64,000 nucleotides of DNA. Source: Hahella sp050299855. GTDB taxonomy: Bacteria > Pseudomonadota > Gammaproteobacteria > Pseudomonadales > Oleiphilaceae. Positions 53,092 to 61,995 of the stretch are shown piece by piece (position 1 is the first letter of the stretch; every line of letters begins with the position of its first letter). The stretch covers positions 62,001-126,000 of the forward strand of contig JBNKWQ010000053.1 in the NCBI GenBank assembly GCA_050299855.1. The letters are read 5' to 3'. Below the pieces are notes generated by a model. It worked only from the letters and a program-made list of their open reading frames with translations, ran no database searches and was not told the DNA's origin. The position numbers were made by a program, and so were the translations under genes.

Positions 53092-54201
53092 ATGAAATCA
53101 CGTGCTGCTGTGGCCTTTGCTGCCGGTAAACCTCTTGAAATTGTTGAAGTGGACGTAGAAGGCCCCAAGGCTGGTGAGGTAATGGTTCAAATCGTGGCTA
53201 CTGGTGTCTGTCACACCGATGCCTATACGCTGTCAGGAGACGATCCAGAAGGCCTGTTTCCATGCATTCTTGGCCATGAAGGCGGCGGTATTGTTGTCGA
53301 GGTGGGGGAAGGCGTGACTTCCGTTAAGCCGGGTGATCATGTCATTCCGCTATATACCCCCGAATGCGGGCAGTGCAATTTCTGTCTATCCGGCAAAACC
53401 AACCTTTGCCAGGCGATTCGCAGTACCCAGGGGCAGGGGCTAATGCCGGACGGTACATCCCGCTTTTCCTATCAGGGAAAGCCTCTCTACCACTATATGG
53501 GCACTTCCACGTTCTCTGAATATACTGTTTTACCAGAAATTGCCCTGGCAAAAATCGATCCCGCCGCGCCTCTGGACAAAGTATGCCTGCTGGGCTGTGG
53601 TGTGACGACGGGCATTGGTGCTGTACTGAATACTGCCAATGTTGAACCCGGTGCCACGGTTGCAGTATTCGGTTTGGGTGGTATCGGCCTCAGCGTAATC
53701 CAAGGAGCCGCGATGGCCAAAGCAGGTCGGATAATAGCCATCGATATCAATCCGGAGAAATTCGAAATGGCCAGGTCCCTGGGCGCGACCGATTGCGTAA
53801 ACCCCAAGGACTATTCGGTGCCCATTCAGGAGGCCATCGTGGAATTGACCGGTGGTGGCGTGGATTACTCCTTTGAATGCATCGGTAACGTGAACCTGAT
53901 GCGTTCGGCTCTGGAATGCTGCCATAAAGGCTGGGGAACTTCCGTCATAATCGGCGTAGCTGGTGCAGGCCAGGAAATTTCCACCCGTCCATTCCAACTG
54001 GTAACCGGCAGAACCTGGAAAGGGACAGCCTTCGGTGGTGTGAAAGGCCGCAGTCAGCTACCTGGCTATGTGGATAAATATATGTCCGGCGAAATCAAAG
54101 TGGACCCCATGGTCACCTTTACCCTGCCACTGGAAGATATTAATAAGGCCTTTGATTATATGCATGAAGGTAAGAGCATTCGTTCGGTCATACTGTTTTA
54201 A
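53092..54201 (+). CDS. frmA: S-(hydroxymethyl)glutathione dehydrogenase (class III alcohol dehydrogenase)
   Basis: This zinc-dependent dehydrogenase oxidises S-hydroxymethylglutathione, formed from formaldehyde and glutathione, to S-formylglutathione with NAD. The 369-residue protein has the class III motifs: CHTDAYTLSGDDPEG (catalytic zinc Cys), GHEGGGIV, the structural zinc Cys cluster CGQCNFCLSGKTNLC, and the NAD-binding GLGGIGLSVIQGA. AAGGA stands nine bases before the ATG. The next gene completes the pathway; no frmR repressor is present in the window. Confidence 0.97.
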   Translation: MKSRAAVAFAAGKPLEIVEVDVEGPKAGEVMVQIVATGVCHTDAYTLSGDDPEGLFPCILGHEGGGIVVEVGEGVTSVKPGDHVIPLYTPECGQCNFCLSGKTNLCQAIRSTQGQGLMPDGTSRFSYQGKPLYHYMGTSTFSEYTVLPEIALAKIDPAAPLDKVCLLGCGVTTGIGAVLNTANVEPGATVAVFGLGGIGLSVIQGAAMAKAGRIIAIDINPEKFEMARSLGATDCVNPKDYSVPIQEAIVELTGGGVDYSFECIGNVNLMRSALECCHKGWGTSVIIGVAGAGQEISTRPFQLVTGRTWKGTAFGGVKGRSQLPGYVDKYMSGEIKVDPMVTFTLPLEDINKAFDYMHEGKSIRSVILF

Positions 54202-54283
54202 TGGTTAAGGATGTCCTTCAGCCTCAGGAAATGTTTCTAATTAGGGGCATACAGGATCAAACAGTAGCTAATAGGAACACATA

Positions 54284-55132
54284 ATGGCGTTTGAATTTAT
54301 ACAACAGCAGCGCTGCCAGGGAGGCTACTGGAAACAGTTCCGTCACAGTTCTCAGGTTTTGCGTTGTGAGATGGTGTTTTCCGTGTATGTACCGGAAATC
54401 GCCAGCGAGGACATCCGTAACCTGCCAGGGTTGTTCTGGTTGTCAGGATTGACCTGCAGTGATCGGAACTTTGTTGAAAAAGCCCATGTGGAAGCACGGG
54501 CCAACGATCTCGGCATGATTATAGTAGTGCCGGACACCAGCCCGCGCGGGGTTAATCTTCCCGGTGAGGACGAGAGCTATGACTTCGGCTCTGCCGCCGG
54601 ATTTTATCTGGATGCGACGGAAGCACCCTGGTCGAATCACTATAGGATGTATTCCTATATCACTTCTGAACTCTATGAATTGGTTCTGTCCCGGTTTCCC
54701 ATCGATGACAAACGTATAGGCATATTTGGTCATTCCATGGGGGGGCATGGTGCTCTGACGATTGCCTTGAAGGAACCGGGAAAATTCCGCTCAGTGTCTG
54801 CTTTTGCACCTATCTGTACCCCAATGGATTGCCCCTGGGGGCAAAAAGCCCTGGCAGGCTATCTGGGTGAGCGCTCAGCTGCTTGGGAAAAATATGATGC
54901 CTGCGCCTTGATTAAGGCGGGTAAAAAAGTCCCCGCGATACTGGTAGATCAGGGTTTGGACGACCAGTTTCTCGAGCGCGAGCTACTCCCGGCCAAACTG
55001 GAGGCGGCCTGTGAGGAGCAGGGCATTTCTTTGATCCTGAACCGTCGTGAAGGATACGACCACAGCTACTTTTTCATCAGTACCTTTATCGATGAACACT
55101 TGCGCTTCCATTACCTACAGCTAAATCAGTAG
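54284..55132 (+). CDS. fghA: S-formylglutathione hydrolase
   Basis: FghA hydrolyses S-formylglutathione to formate and glutathione, finishing glutathione-dependent formaldehyde detoxification. The 282-residue serine hydrolase has the nucleophile elbow GHSMGGHGAL (Ser about residue 150), the Asp in VDQGLDDQF and the catalytic His in REGYDHSYFFI. FWLSGLTCSDRNF near residue 50 is a family marker. AGGAA stands six bases before the ATG. It follows frmA by 82 bases. Confidence 0.96.
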   Translation: MAFEFIQQQRCQGGYWKQFRHSSQVLRCEMVFSVYVPEIASEDIRNLPGLFWLSGLTCSDRNFVEKAHVEARANDLGMIIVVPDTSPRGVNLPGEDESYDFGSAAGFYLDATEAPWSNHYRMYSYITSELYELVLSRFPIDDKRIGIFGHSMGGHGALTIALKEPGKFRSVSAFAPICTPMDCPWGQKALAGYLGERSAAWEKYDACALIKAGKKVPAILVDQGLDDQFLERELLPAKLEAACEEQGISLILNRREGYDHSYFFISTFIDEHLRFHYLQLNQ

Positions 55133-55239
55133 GCTTGGATATTTCCGCATTGTGGGAAAACAGACCTGTGGTGAAACACAATCTGCGATTGACTACAGTT
55201 CCCACTTTTTGCTTTTGACCACCGGTCCCACTCTCAAAA

Positions 55240-55269
55240 AACCGGAGCTGACACAGTTCAGCTTCGGTT
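55240..55269. other. Hairpin in the fghA-RND gap
   Basis: AACCGGAGCTGA and TCAGCTTCGGTT pair over 12 positions (one G-U on the plus strand). The T-run (TTTTTTG) follows on the minus strand, whereas on the plus strand only AATGCACTTT follows, so as a terminator it would act leftward, where there is no gene; it may still stabilise or end the frmA-fghA message. Confidence 0.45.
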
Positions 55270-55418
55270 AATGCACTTTCAGTCAGACTTCTTGCCAATA
55301 AGCCAGTGCTATCATTTGGGTTTGTAATGTGGATGTCATGGACATTTCCTGAACAGGCGACGTATAACTGGTGTGGTGATATAGCGATGTATATATGATC
55401 TGTTGATAAGGTTGCTTT

Positions 55419-56654
55419 ATGGCTTGGTCCGGTGCAGTGCGCACATTGTTACCCATTGTGGTTCTGGCGGCATTTGCAGCCGTTGCTTTCCTCCTAACTC
55501 AGGTATCCCCGGAAGTACCCAAGAAAAATCATGTGGAACGGCCGCAAGTGGCTGTTGAAACCAAACTCATCAGGGCAGTAACCCAGCCGGTGAGCATTCA
55601 GTCATTCGGGCTGGTACAACCAAGAACCCAGATCACTCTGCTCTCTCAGGTGTCAGGCAAGGTAATAGCTGTGTCTCCCTCTTTTCGTTCTGGTGGTTAT
55701 TTCAGCAAAGGGGAAATTCTGCTGCAGATTGACCCGGTTGACTACCAGGTATTAGTTGATGTTGCGGAAGGCGAGGTGGTCGATGCTGAGCTTGCTCTGG
55801 CTGAGGAAAACGCCCGTGTCCGTCAGGCAAAGAAAGACTGGGACAAGATTGGCGGCCGTGACAGTGCCTCCGAGTTAGCCCTCCGTACTCCCTATCTGAA
55901 AGCTGCACAAGCCCGGCTGACCACGGCAAAGGCACATCTGACACAAGCAAATATCAATCTGGAGCGAACCCATATACGGGCTCCTTTTTCAGGTCGGATT
56001 CTCAGTAAGCAAGTGGATATAGGTGCAGTGGTGGCTCCTCAGGTGACGGTAGCGGAAATATTTGCTACTGATTATGTGGAGGTTCGTTTGCCGTTGAAAA
56101 ATGCTGACTTGGCTTACATTAACATTCCCGAGCCCCTGCCCGGTCAGGAACATGCTCAGACTGAGCTCCCTAAGGTCACTTTTTATAACTCCCTGGTATC
56201 ACCACCTCAGCGCTGGCAGGGGCGCATAGTGCGCACAGAAGGCAGTATTGACAGCGCCTCCCAGCAACTTTACGTGATTGCCCAGATTGACGATCCCTTT
56301 GGATTGCAGAAAAACACCCGTTATCCGTTGAAAATAGGGCAGTACATTACTGCTGAAATTGAGGGGGTGTCCATTAATGAAGCCATCGTTATTCCTTCTT
56401 CCACCGTCTATCAGGGAAGCTATGTTTACCTGGTGGTGGATAACGTTCTGGTGCGTCGCGCGATAAAAATCGGGTGGCAGGGGCCACAGGAAGTGTTAGT
56501 CACTGAAGGCATCAAAGCAGGGGATGAGCTGGTTCTGACAACCCTGGGGCAGGTTAGTAGCGGTATAGCGATTACCCGCATTAATCATGAGATGAACACC
56601 ACAGCCTCTACCCGGACTCCTGCAGCGGATGTGACGGAGTCAGTGACCCAATGA
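55419..56654 (+). CDS. RND efflux periplasmic adaptor (membrane fusion) protein
   Basis: The 411-residue protein links an RND pump to an outer-membrane channel. It has an N-terminal membrane anchor (residues about 8-28), a first barrel-sandwich strand (SQVSGKVIAVSPSFRSGGYF), an alpha-hairpin with Ala- and Leu-rich coiled coil (about 110-190), the second lipoyl half (LERTHIRAPFSGRILSKQVD) and a beta-barrel domain. There is no lipobox. Its stop overlaps the start of the pump gene by four bases (ATGA). No outer-membrane factor is encoded here, so TolC or a homologue elsewhere is needed. Confidence 0.93.
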   Translation: MAWSGAVRTLLPIVVLAAFAAVAFLLTQVSPEVPKKNHVERPQVAVETKLIRAVTQPVSIQSFGLVQPRTQITLLSQVSGKVIAVSPSFRSGGYFSKGEILLQIDPVDYQVLVDVAEGEVVDAELALAEENARVRQAKKDWDKIGGRDSASELALRTPYLKAAQARLTTAKAHLTQANINLERTHIRAPFSGRILSKQVDIGAVVAPQVTVAEIFATDYVEVRLPLKNADLAYINIPEPLPGQEHAQTELPKVTFYNSLVSPPQRWQGRIVRTEGSIDSASQQLYVIAQIDDPFGLQKNTRYPLKIGQYITAEIEGVSINEAIVIPSSTVYQGSYVYLVVDNVLVRRAIKIGWQGPQEVLVTEGIKAGDELVLTTLGQVSSGIAITRINHEMNTTASTRTPAADVTESVTQ

Positions 56655-59600
56655 TTGCCTGGTTTGCGCGAAACCCTGTTGCGGCCAATCTGCTGATGGT
56701 GGTGTTGCTGTTATTGGGCATGATGTCTCTTTCGTTGAGCATTCCCCTGGAGGTGTTCCCGAGTATCGACCCGCGGGCGATTAACGTCTCCCTTTCATTA
56801 CGTGGAGCCACCCCGGAAGAGGTTGAAGAGGGTATCAGCGTCAAAATTGAAGAAGCGGTACAGGACGTTGAAGGGATCGAAAAAATTACCAGTTACAGCT
56901 CGGAAAGCTCTGGCCGGGTCCGCATCGACGTTGATAGTGATTATGATCCTAAAGACGTACTCACCGAAGTTAAGAACAGAGTAGACGCTATCAGTACCTT
57001 TCCTCCAGACGCGGATAACCCGGTCGTCAGCCTGGCCCAGTACACCCGTGAAGTGATTACTGTCGCAATCTCAGGCCCTTTGTCGGAGTTGGAAATCCGC
57101 CAGCAGGCTGAAAGAGTGCGCGATGACCTGCTGCGTATACCTGGAATAACCCAGGTTTCCCTTGATGGTGTTCGTCAATATGAAATGGCGATAGAAGTCT
57201 CGGATACAGTATTGAAGCAGTATCAGATTACGCTGCAGCAGATTGCTGACGCGATCAGCCGCAGTTCGCTGGATGTTTCTGCCGGTGCGCTCAGAACGGA
57301 AGGAGGTGAGGTCGTCATTCGCTCCAAAGGGCAGGCATATCGGAGAGACGATTTTGAGAGCATTGTCATTCTTACCCAAAGAGATGGCAGTTTGATTCGA
57401 TTGCGGGATCTGGCTCAGGTAAGGGATGGTTTTGAAGAGTCGCCACTGCGGTCGCGTTTTAACGGTCAGCCTGCTGCCTTTGTTGATGTCTTTCGGGTGG
57501 GGGAGCAGAGCGCGATCGACGTTGCCGACAAAGTGAAAAACTATATTGCCGAGCAGCAACATAAACTCCCTGAAACAGTGACTATGACCTATTGGCGCGA
57601 CCGTTCCAAGATCGTCAAGAAGCGATTGCAGACGCTCACCAATAATGCCATCCAGGGTGGCATCCTGGTGTTGTTGCTACTGACGCTCTTTCTCCGTCCC
57701 TCGGTGGCCTTTTGGGTGTTCCTCGGGGTACCTATTTCATTCATGGGGGCATTTCTGTTCATGCCCTTTTTTGGTGTTACCCTGAATATCTTCAGTTTGT
57801 TTGCTTTCATTCTGGTTCTGGGAATTGTTGTGGATGACGCAATCGTCACTGGGGAGAACGTTTACACTCACCTGCGGCAGGGCAAACCCGGCCTGTCTGC
57901 TGCTATTGATGGTACCCATGAAGTGGCTGTGCCCGTCACCTTCGGCATATTGACCACCATGGCGGCCTTTTTACCAATCGCCTTTGTTGAAGGGGCCAGG
58001 GGCCAGTTATTTGCCCAGATACCCGTGGTAGTGATTCCGATCTTTGCTTTTTCGCTGATAGAGTCAAAGCTGATTCTTCCAGCGCATTTACGGCATGTCA
58101 AAATTCCCCAACCCGGACAGCGGGTGGGACGCCTGCAACAATGGCAACAGAGTTTTGCCGACGGTTTTGAGCGGGCCGTGTTGTACTACTATCATCCATT
58201 GCTGCGCTGGACTCTGCATCACCGCTATTTGTTCCTGTCTTTTTCAGTGGGTTTACTGATTCTTTTGTATGCGTTATTCACCTCAGGTTGGGTAAAGTTT
58301 GTCTTTTTCCCCCGGGTGCAGAGCGAGATTGCCCGAGCTTCGCTGACAATGCCGGTAGGAACACCGTTTGAAGTGACAGATGCTCATGTGGCACGAATGA
58401 CCGAGGCTGCACTTAAGCTTAAGGACAAATATAGTCAGAATGGTGAAGACCTGATCCTGGATATCCAGGCGACCACAGGAAGCGCCTGGGGGGGAAGTAA
58501 TGCCTCCCATCATGGCCGTGTGTTTTTCGAAATTACCGCACCGGAAGACCGTACGACGGAGATCACCAGCAATGCTTTAGTAAATGAATGGCGAGGGCTT
58601 ATCGGCGCGGTAGCGGGCGCGGAATCTCTGACGTACCGGGCGGAAATCGGTCGGGTAAATGAACCGGTCGATATTCAGTTGTCAGGCCAGAATTTTACGG
58701 ATCTGAAGGCCGTATCTGACCAGATCAAGTCCCGTCTGGCGATCTACCCGACGATTTTTGATATTACCGATACCCTGTCGGACGGGAAGGAAGAGCTGCA
58801 GATCATTCTACGGCAGGAAGCCTATACCTTGGGGATGAGTCGGTCCGATATCGTGAACCAGGTACGGCAGGCGTTTTACGGCTATGAAGTTCAGCGTATT
58901 CAGCGTGGTAGGGATAATGTGCACGTGATCGTGCGCTTTACGGAAGCCGGTCGGCGCAATATTAATCAGCTTCAGGACATGCTGCTTACTACCCAGGATG
59001 GGCGGCGTATACCTCTGGCGCAGGTGGCGGATTTACAGCCGGGACTTAGCCCTACAACGATCACCCGTATTGACCGCTATCGTACTGTCAATGTGCAGGC
59101 GGATATCGACAAGCTCAACACCAATATGCTGTTGTTGCAGCAGGAAATGAACGATTTTATGGATGGCCTGATGCATCAATATCCTGGTGTACAGTATTCC
59201 TGGGAAGGCGAGGCGCGGGAACAGCGGGAGTCTTTCAGCAGCCTCAAGTGGGGACTGCTGTTCGTGGTGTTTGTGATCTATAGCCTGTTGGCGATTCCCT
59301 TCAAGTCTTACTTTCAGCCGATTATAGTCATGTCCGTCATCCCTTTCGGTGCCATTGGTGCTATTGGTGGACACATGATCATGGGAATGGATCTGACACT
59401 AATCAGTTTGTTGGGAATGTTGGCGCTTATCGGCGTGGTGGTAAATGACAGTCTGGTACTGGTGGATTTTATCAATCAGAGACGTCGACATTCAGAGCCG
59501 CTTCGGGATGCCATTCTTACTGCCGGGGTCAAGCGATTTCGGCCGGTTATGCTGACTTCGTTGACAACGTTCATCGGCCTGATGCCGCTTTTATTTGAGA

Positions 59601-59782
59601 AATCCACGCAAGCGCAGTTTCTCATCCCCATGGCGGTGTCATTGGGGTTCGGGATACTGTTTGCGACCGTTCTGACTTTGCTGCTGGTGCCGGTAAATTA
59701 TTTGATTGTGGAAGATGTAAAGCGGATGTTCTCAGTTTCGGGCGAAGGTTCTCAAACATCGTCGGCGGACGCGATAAAATAG
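56651..59782 (+). CDS. RND family efflux transporter permease
   Basis: The 1043-residue inner-membrane pump has the 12-helix RND plan with two large periplasmic domains. The proton-relay acidic pair in TM4 is visible as GIVVDDAIVTGENV. The N-terminus WFARNPVAANLLMVVLLLLG and the second-half TM region VFVIYSLLAIPFKSYFQP are typical of the HAE1-related branch. Both pore segments are complete, so the gene is intact. Substrate cannot be predicted; drugs, solvents or fatty acids are possible. It is translationally coupled to the adaptor. Confidence 0.94.
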   Translation: MIAWFARNPVAANLLMVVLLLLGMMSLSLSIPLEVFPSIDPRAINVSLSLRGATPEEVEEGISVKIEEAVQDVEGIEKITSYSSESSGRVRIDVDSDYDPKDVLTEVKNRVDAISTFPPDADNPVVSLAQYTREVITVAISGPLSELEIRQQAERVRDDLLRIPGITQVSLDGVRQYEMAIEVSDTVLKQYQITLQQIADAISRSSLDVSAGALRTEGGEVVIRSKGQAYRRDDFESIVILTQRDGSLIRLRDLAQVRDGFEESPLRSRFNGQPAAFVDVFRVGEQSAIDVADKVKNYIAEQQHKLPETVTMTYWRDRSKIVKKRLQTLTNNAIQGGILVLLLLTLFLRPSVAFWVFLGVPISFMGAFLFMPFFGVTLNIFSLFAFILVLGIVVDDAIVTGENVYTHLRQGKPGLSAAIDGTHEVAVPVTFGILTTMAAFLPIAFVEGARGQLFAQIPVVVIPIFAFSLIESKLILPAHLRHVKIPQPGQRVGRLQQWQQSFADGFERAVLYYYHPLLRWTLHHRYLFLSFSVGLLILLYALFTSGWVKFVFFPRVQSEIARASLTMPVGTPFEVTDAHVARMTEAALKLKDKYSQNGEDLILDIQATTGSAWGGSNASHHGRVFFEITAPEDRTTEITSNALVNEWRGLIGAVAGAESLTYRAEIGRVNEPVDIQLSGQNFTDLKAVSDQIKSRLAIYPTIFDITDTLSDGKEELQIILRQEAYTLGMSRSDIVNQVRQAFYGYEVQRIQRGRDNVHVIVRFTEAGRRNINQLQDMLLTTQDGRRIPLAQVADLQPGLSPTTITRIDRYRTVNVQADIDKLNTNMLLLQQEMNDFMDGLMHQYPGVQYSWEGEAREQRESFSSLKWGLLFVVFVIYSLLAIPFKSYFQPIIVMSVIPFGAIGAIGGHMIMGMDLTLISLLGMLALIGVVVNDSLVLVDFINQRRRHSEPLRDAILTAGVKRFRPVMLTSLTTFIGLMPLLFEKSTQAQFLIPMAVSLGFGILFATVLTLLLVPVNYLIVEDVKRMFSVSGEGSQTSSADAIK

Positions 59783-59818
59783 CACTGCCTTTGATGCGAT
59801 GTGATCGGAGATATTGTG

Positions 59819-60409
59819 ATGTTAGTGAATCGACGAAAGCTTTTGCTAACCGGCGTTGCGGCCTCAATCATGAGTCCTTTAAGTGCTGTTGTGATGGGGG
59901 AAGAGGCAACACTCCCACCGACGCCTGCATGTGGTAATAATGCAGATCTGACGGCCGCACAAACCGCAGGCCCCTTTTATCTTGCCCGGAGTCCTGAACG
60001 ACGGGATCTGCGTGAAGGCGATACCGGTGATACTTTCTTGCTTCAGGGTTGGGTGGTGAACCAGCAGTGCCAGCCGTTGGAGAATGTGGTCGTCGATCTT
60101 TGGCACGCCAATGCCCAGGGGCAATATGATCGCCGGGGATATCGTTATCGTGGATACCAGCGCAGTCATTCCCGGGGAGGCTTTTCATTTCTCACTATTC
60201 ACCCCGGTCTTTATCCTGGCCGGACCCCGCATTTCCATGTGCGTTTGTGGCAAAATCAGCAACTGCTGCTCACCACGCAACTGTATTTTCCGGGTATTGC
60301 ACAGAATCAGCGGGATGGCTTATTTGACCCTGCGCTTCTCATGTCAGTGAATACAATGCCAGGCGGCGATAAGGGACAGTTCCTGTTTGTTCTCAACAAG
60401 GGGGTATGA
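59819..60409 (+). CDS. Exported intradiol ring-cleavage dioxygenase-like protein
   Basis: The 196-residue protein belongs to the protocatechuate 3,4-dioxygenase/catechol 1,2-dioxygenase family. All four iron ligands of the active enzymes are in place: Tyr103 (AQGQYD), Tyr132 (GLYPGRTPH), His138 and His140 (HFHV). Its N-terminus is a signal peptide with a twin-arginine motif (NRRKLLLTG) followed by a hydrophobic stretch, suggesting Tat export of a folded iron protein. Exported members are known in several bacteria with unclear substrates. It begins 36 bases after the RND pump gene in the same direction, suggesting a functional link, which is inference. The ATG at 59819 is preferred to one six codons upstream because it gives the cleaner Tat start. 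Confidence 0.84.
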   Translation: MLVNRRKLLLTGVAASIMSPLSAVVMGEEATLPPTPACGNNADLTAAQTAGPFYLARSPERRDLREGDTGDTFLLQGWVVNQQCQPLENVVVDLWHANAQGQYDRRGYRYRGYQRSHSRGGFSFLTIHPGLYPGRTPHFHVRLWQNQQLLLTTQLYFPGIAQNQRDGLFDPALLMSVNTMPGGDKGQFLFVLNKGV

Positions 60410-60431
60410 GCCCCTGGAGTTTATGTTGACA

Positions 60432-60803
60432 TTAGTCGTCGTTACTGCCTAGTGACGGGCGTCGATTCGAACGTTTATCTTCCCAGTCCAGGTCGTTTGG
60501 ATCGTACCAGCCGATGTGAGTAAGTACATCCTTACGTGTCGAGTAAGACAGGGTGTCCCAAAGGTCTCGAAACTGCTCAAGACCCCGATCACGACGTTTG
60601 GAGACCTTACTGGAAAGCCTGGAAATAATGGTCGGTAATTTGAGTGCTTCTCCCAACTGACCGGGTACAATAATTTCCTGGCCCCATATTTTCTTTTTAT
60701 GGGTACGGGCCGCCAGCACCTGTTGTAAAGTTGCGGCTGCCTGTAGCGCCTTATCTATATCGAACTCGTTGCTTTGCATGGAATCAATCAGTCGATAGCT
60801 CAA
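60432..60803 (-). CDS. Hypothetical protein
   Basis: The 123-residue protein is charged and soluble, without signal peptide or membrane helix. Two visible blocks are AATLQQVLAARTHKKKIWGQ and LGEALKLPTIISRLSSKVSK; the C-terminus is acidic and probably disordered. It resembles uncharacterised conserved proteins of gammaproteobacteria, but I cannot place the family. It converges with the dioxygenase-like gene, the stops being 22 bases apart, and a strong hairpin lies upstream of its start. Confidence 0.62.
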   Translation of the reverse strand: MSYRLIDSMQSNEFDIDKALQAAATLQQVLAARTHKKKIWGQEIIVPGQLGEALKLPTIISRLSSKVSKRRDRGLEQFRDLWDTLSYSTRKDVLTHIGWYDPNDLDWEDKRSNRRPSLGSNDD

Positions 60804-60867
60804 AACCTATTATCATAGCGGATTGAAGTAGTAACATTGAAGGCCCATTAAGGATAGACCGGAGCAC

Positions 60868-60894
60868 AAAAAAAGGGGCTGCGAAGCAGCCCCT
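60868..60894 (-). terminator. Strong minus-strand terminator with no gene in front
   Basis: On the minus strand AGGGGCTGC and GCAGCCCCT form a nine-base-pair stem with a TTC loop and are followed by seven T residues. Just before it a second stem, CAGGAAGG/CCTTCCTG (60940-60914), is found. No annotated minus-strand gene ends here, so it may end a small RNA or block read-through into the hypothetical gene that begins at 60803. Confidence 0.7.
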
Positions 60895-61139
60895 GGTGTT
60901 TTATGGATGATTGCAGGAAGGCGTCGTAAATACCTTCCTGAATCCAACAGTCTTTACGTTAATGCCATTGGGAGAATTTCAGTGCCCTTTGGAGAAATAA
61001 AACCACTTACCGAGGGCAATATAGCCAATTAGTGTGTTTTCCTACGATTGCCTATACTTAATGGATGATCTTACGTCCCAGGCTTGAAGTAGACCTAAAC
61101 AGGCAACATTGCTGCCAATATTCATAAGTAGGCATAAGT
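60895..61139. other. Gap upstream of the binding-protein gene; possible small RNA
   Basis: No ORF is seen. The left part holds a stem (60914-60940) that together with the terminator at 60868-60894 could form the 3-prime end of a minus-strand small RNA; no promoter for it stands out. The right part must carry the promoter of the binding-protein gene. Confidence 0.35.
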
Positions 61140-61928
61140 TTGAAAGGACCTCAAATTTTATTAATTTATGCGATCCTGCTGGCATTTATCAGCTCAAGCA
61201 GCTATGGCCAGGAACGCTATACCGTTGTCACCGGATTAGACAGTAATCCGCCTTTCAGCGGGCCTGACTTACCTGAAGGCGGTCTGGTTACCCAGATAAT
61301 TCAGGAAGCCGTGGAGCGTATGGGGGCGACCAGCGAAGTCGAGTATCTGCCCTGGAATCAGGCCTATCGCAGGACCGATTTGGCTCAGGTGTTGGGTGCT
61401 TTTCCCTATGTTAAAGACAAGGATAGACTGGAAAAATTTTATTTTTCGGTACCTCTATACGTTACCGTAGAACGCTTTTTTATTGCCGCCGGTGCTGACA
61501 TAAAGTTTGAGCAGGACAGTGATTTGCAGGACAAAATTATCTGTCGGCCTCTAGGCTACAGCCATGAAAGTATTTTGCGTTTACTCGACTCCAGCCTGGT
61601 CAAGTTATGGGAGCCTCATGACCTTAAGACCTGCTTCCAGATTCTGGTTGCGGGTAGGGTTGACCTGGTACCTATAGGCGAAGAAACCGGACGCGCTCTG
61701 ATTTATCAGCTGTATGGCAATCACCCCCCGATCGATGTATTACCTAAACCGATACAGGTAAATGGTTATCACCTGATGGTTTCCAAAAATTATCCTGAAG
61801 CTGCGGCTGTGGTGCAGCGATTTGACGCGGCGGTAAAAACAATGTGGGAAGATGGCAGAATGGCAGCTCTGTATCAATTACACGAGACCGAACTGCCTGC
61901 AGCGGAAATGTTTTTACTGGCCCCCTGA
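61140..61928 (+). CDS. Solitary periplasmic solute-binding protein (family 3-like)
   Basis: The 262-residue protein has a signal peptide (ILLIYAILLAFISSSSYG, cut before QERY) and a family 3 solute-binding fold: VVTGLDSNPPFSGPDL, then AVERMGATSEVEYLPWNQAY and, near the end, GYHLMVSKNYPEAAAVVQRF. Such solitary proteins, common in gammaproteobacteria, have no permease beside them and may serve as sensors or ligand binders. The start is a TTG at 61140 and no ATG with a good ribosome site is nearby; the signal peptide supports it. It converges with spoVR. Confidence 0.82.
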   Translation: MKGPQILLIYAILLAFISSSSYGQERYTVVTGLDSNPPFSGPDLPEGGLVTQIIQEAVERMGATSEVEYLPWNQAYRRTDLAQVLGAFPYVKDKDRLEKFYFSVPLYVTVERFFIAAGADIKFEQDSDLQDKIICRPLGYSHESILRLLDSSLVKLWEPHDLKTCFQILVAGRVDLVPIGEETGRALIYQLYGNHPPIDVLPKPIQVNGYHLMVSKNYPEAAAVVQRFDAAVKTMWEDGRMAALYQLHETELPAAEMFLLAP

Positions 61929-61995
61929 AGGCAGATATTCCCGTCCGGTACGCGTCCAATCCCTACTAATACCGGCTTAGCGTGAAATAAAGCGT

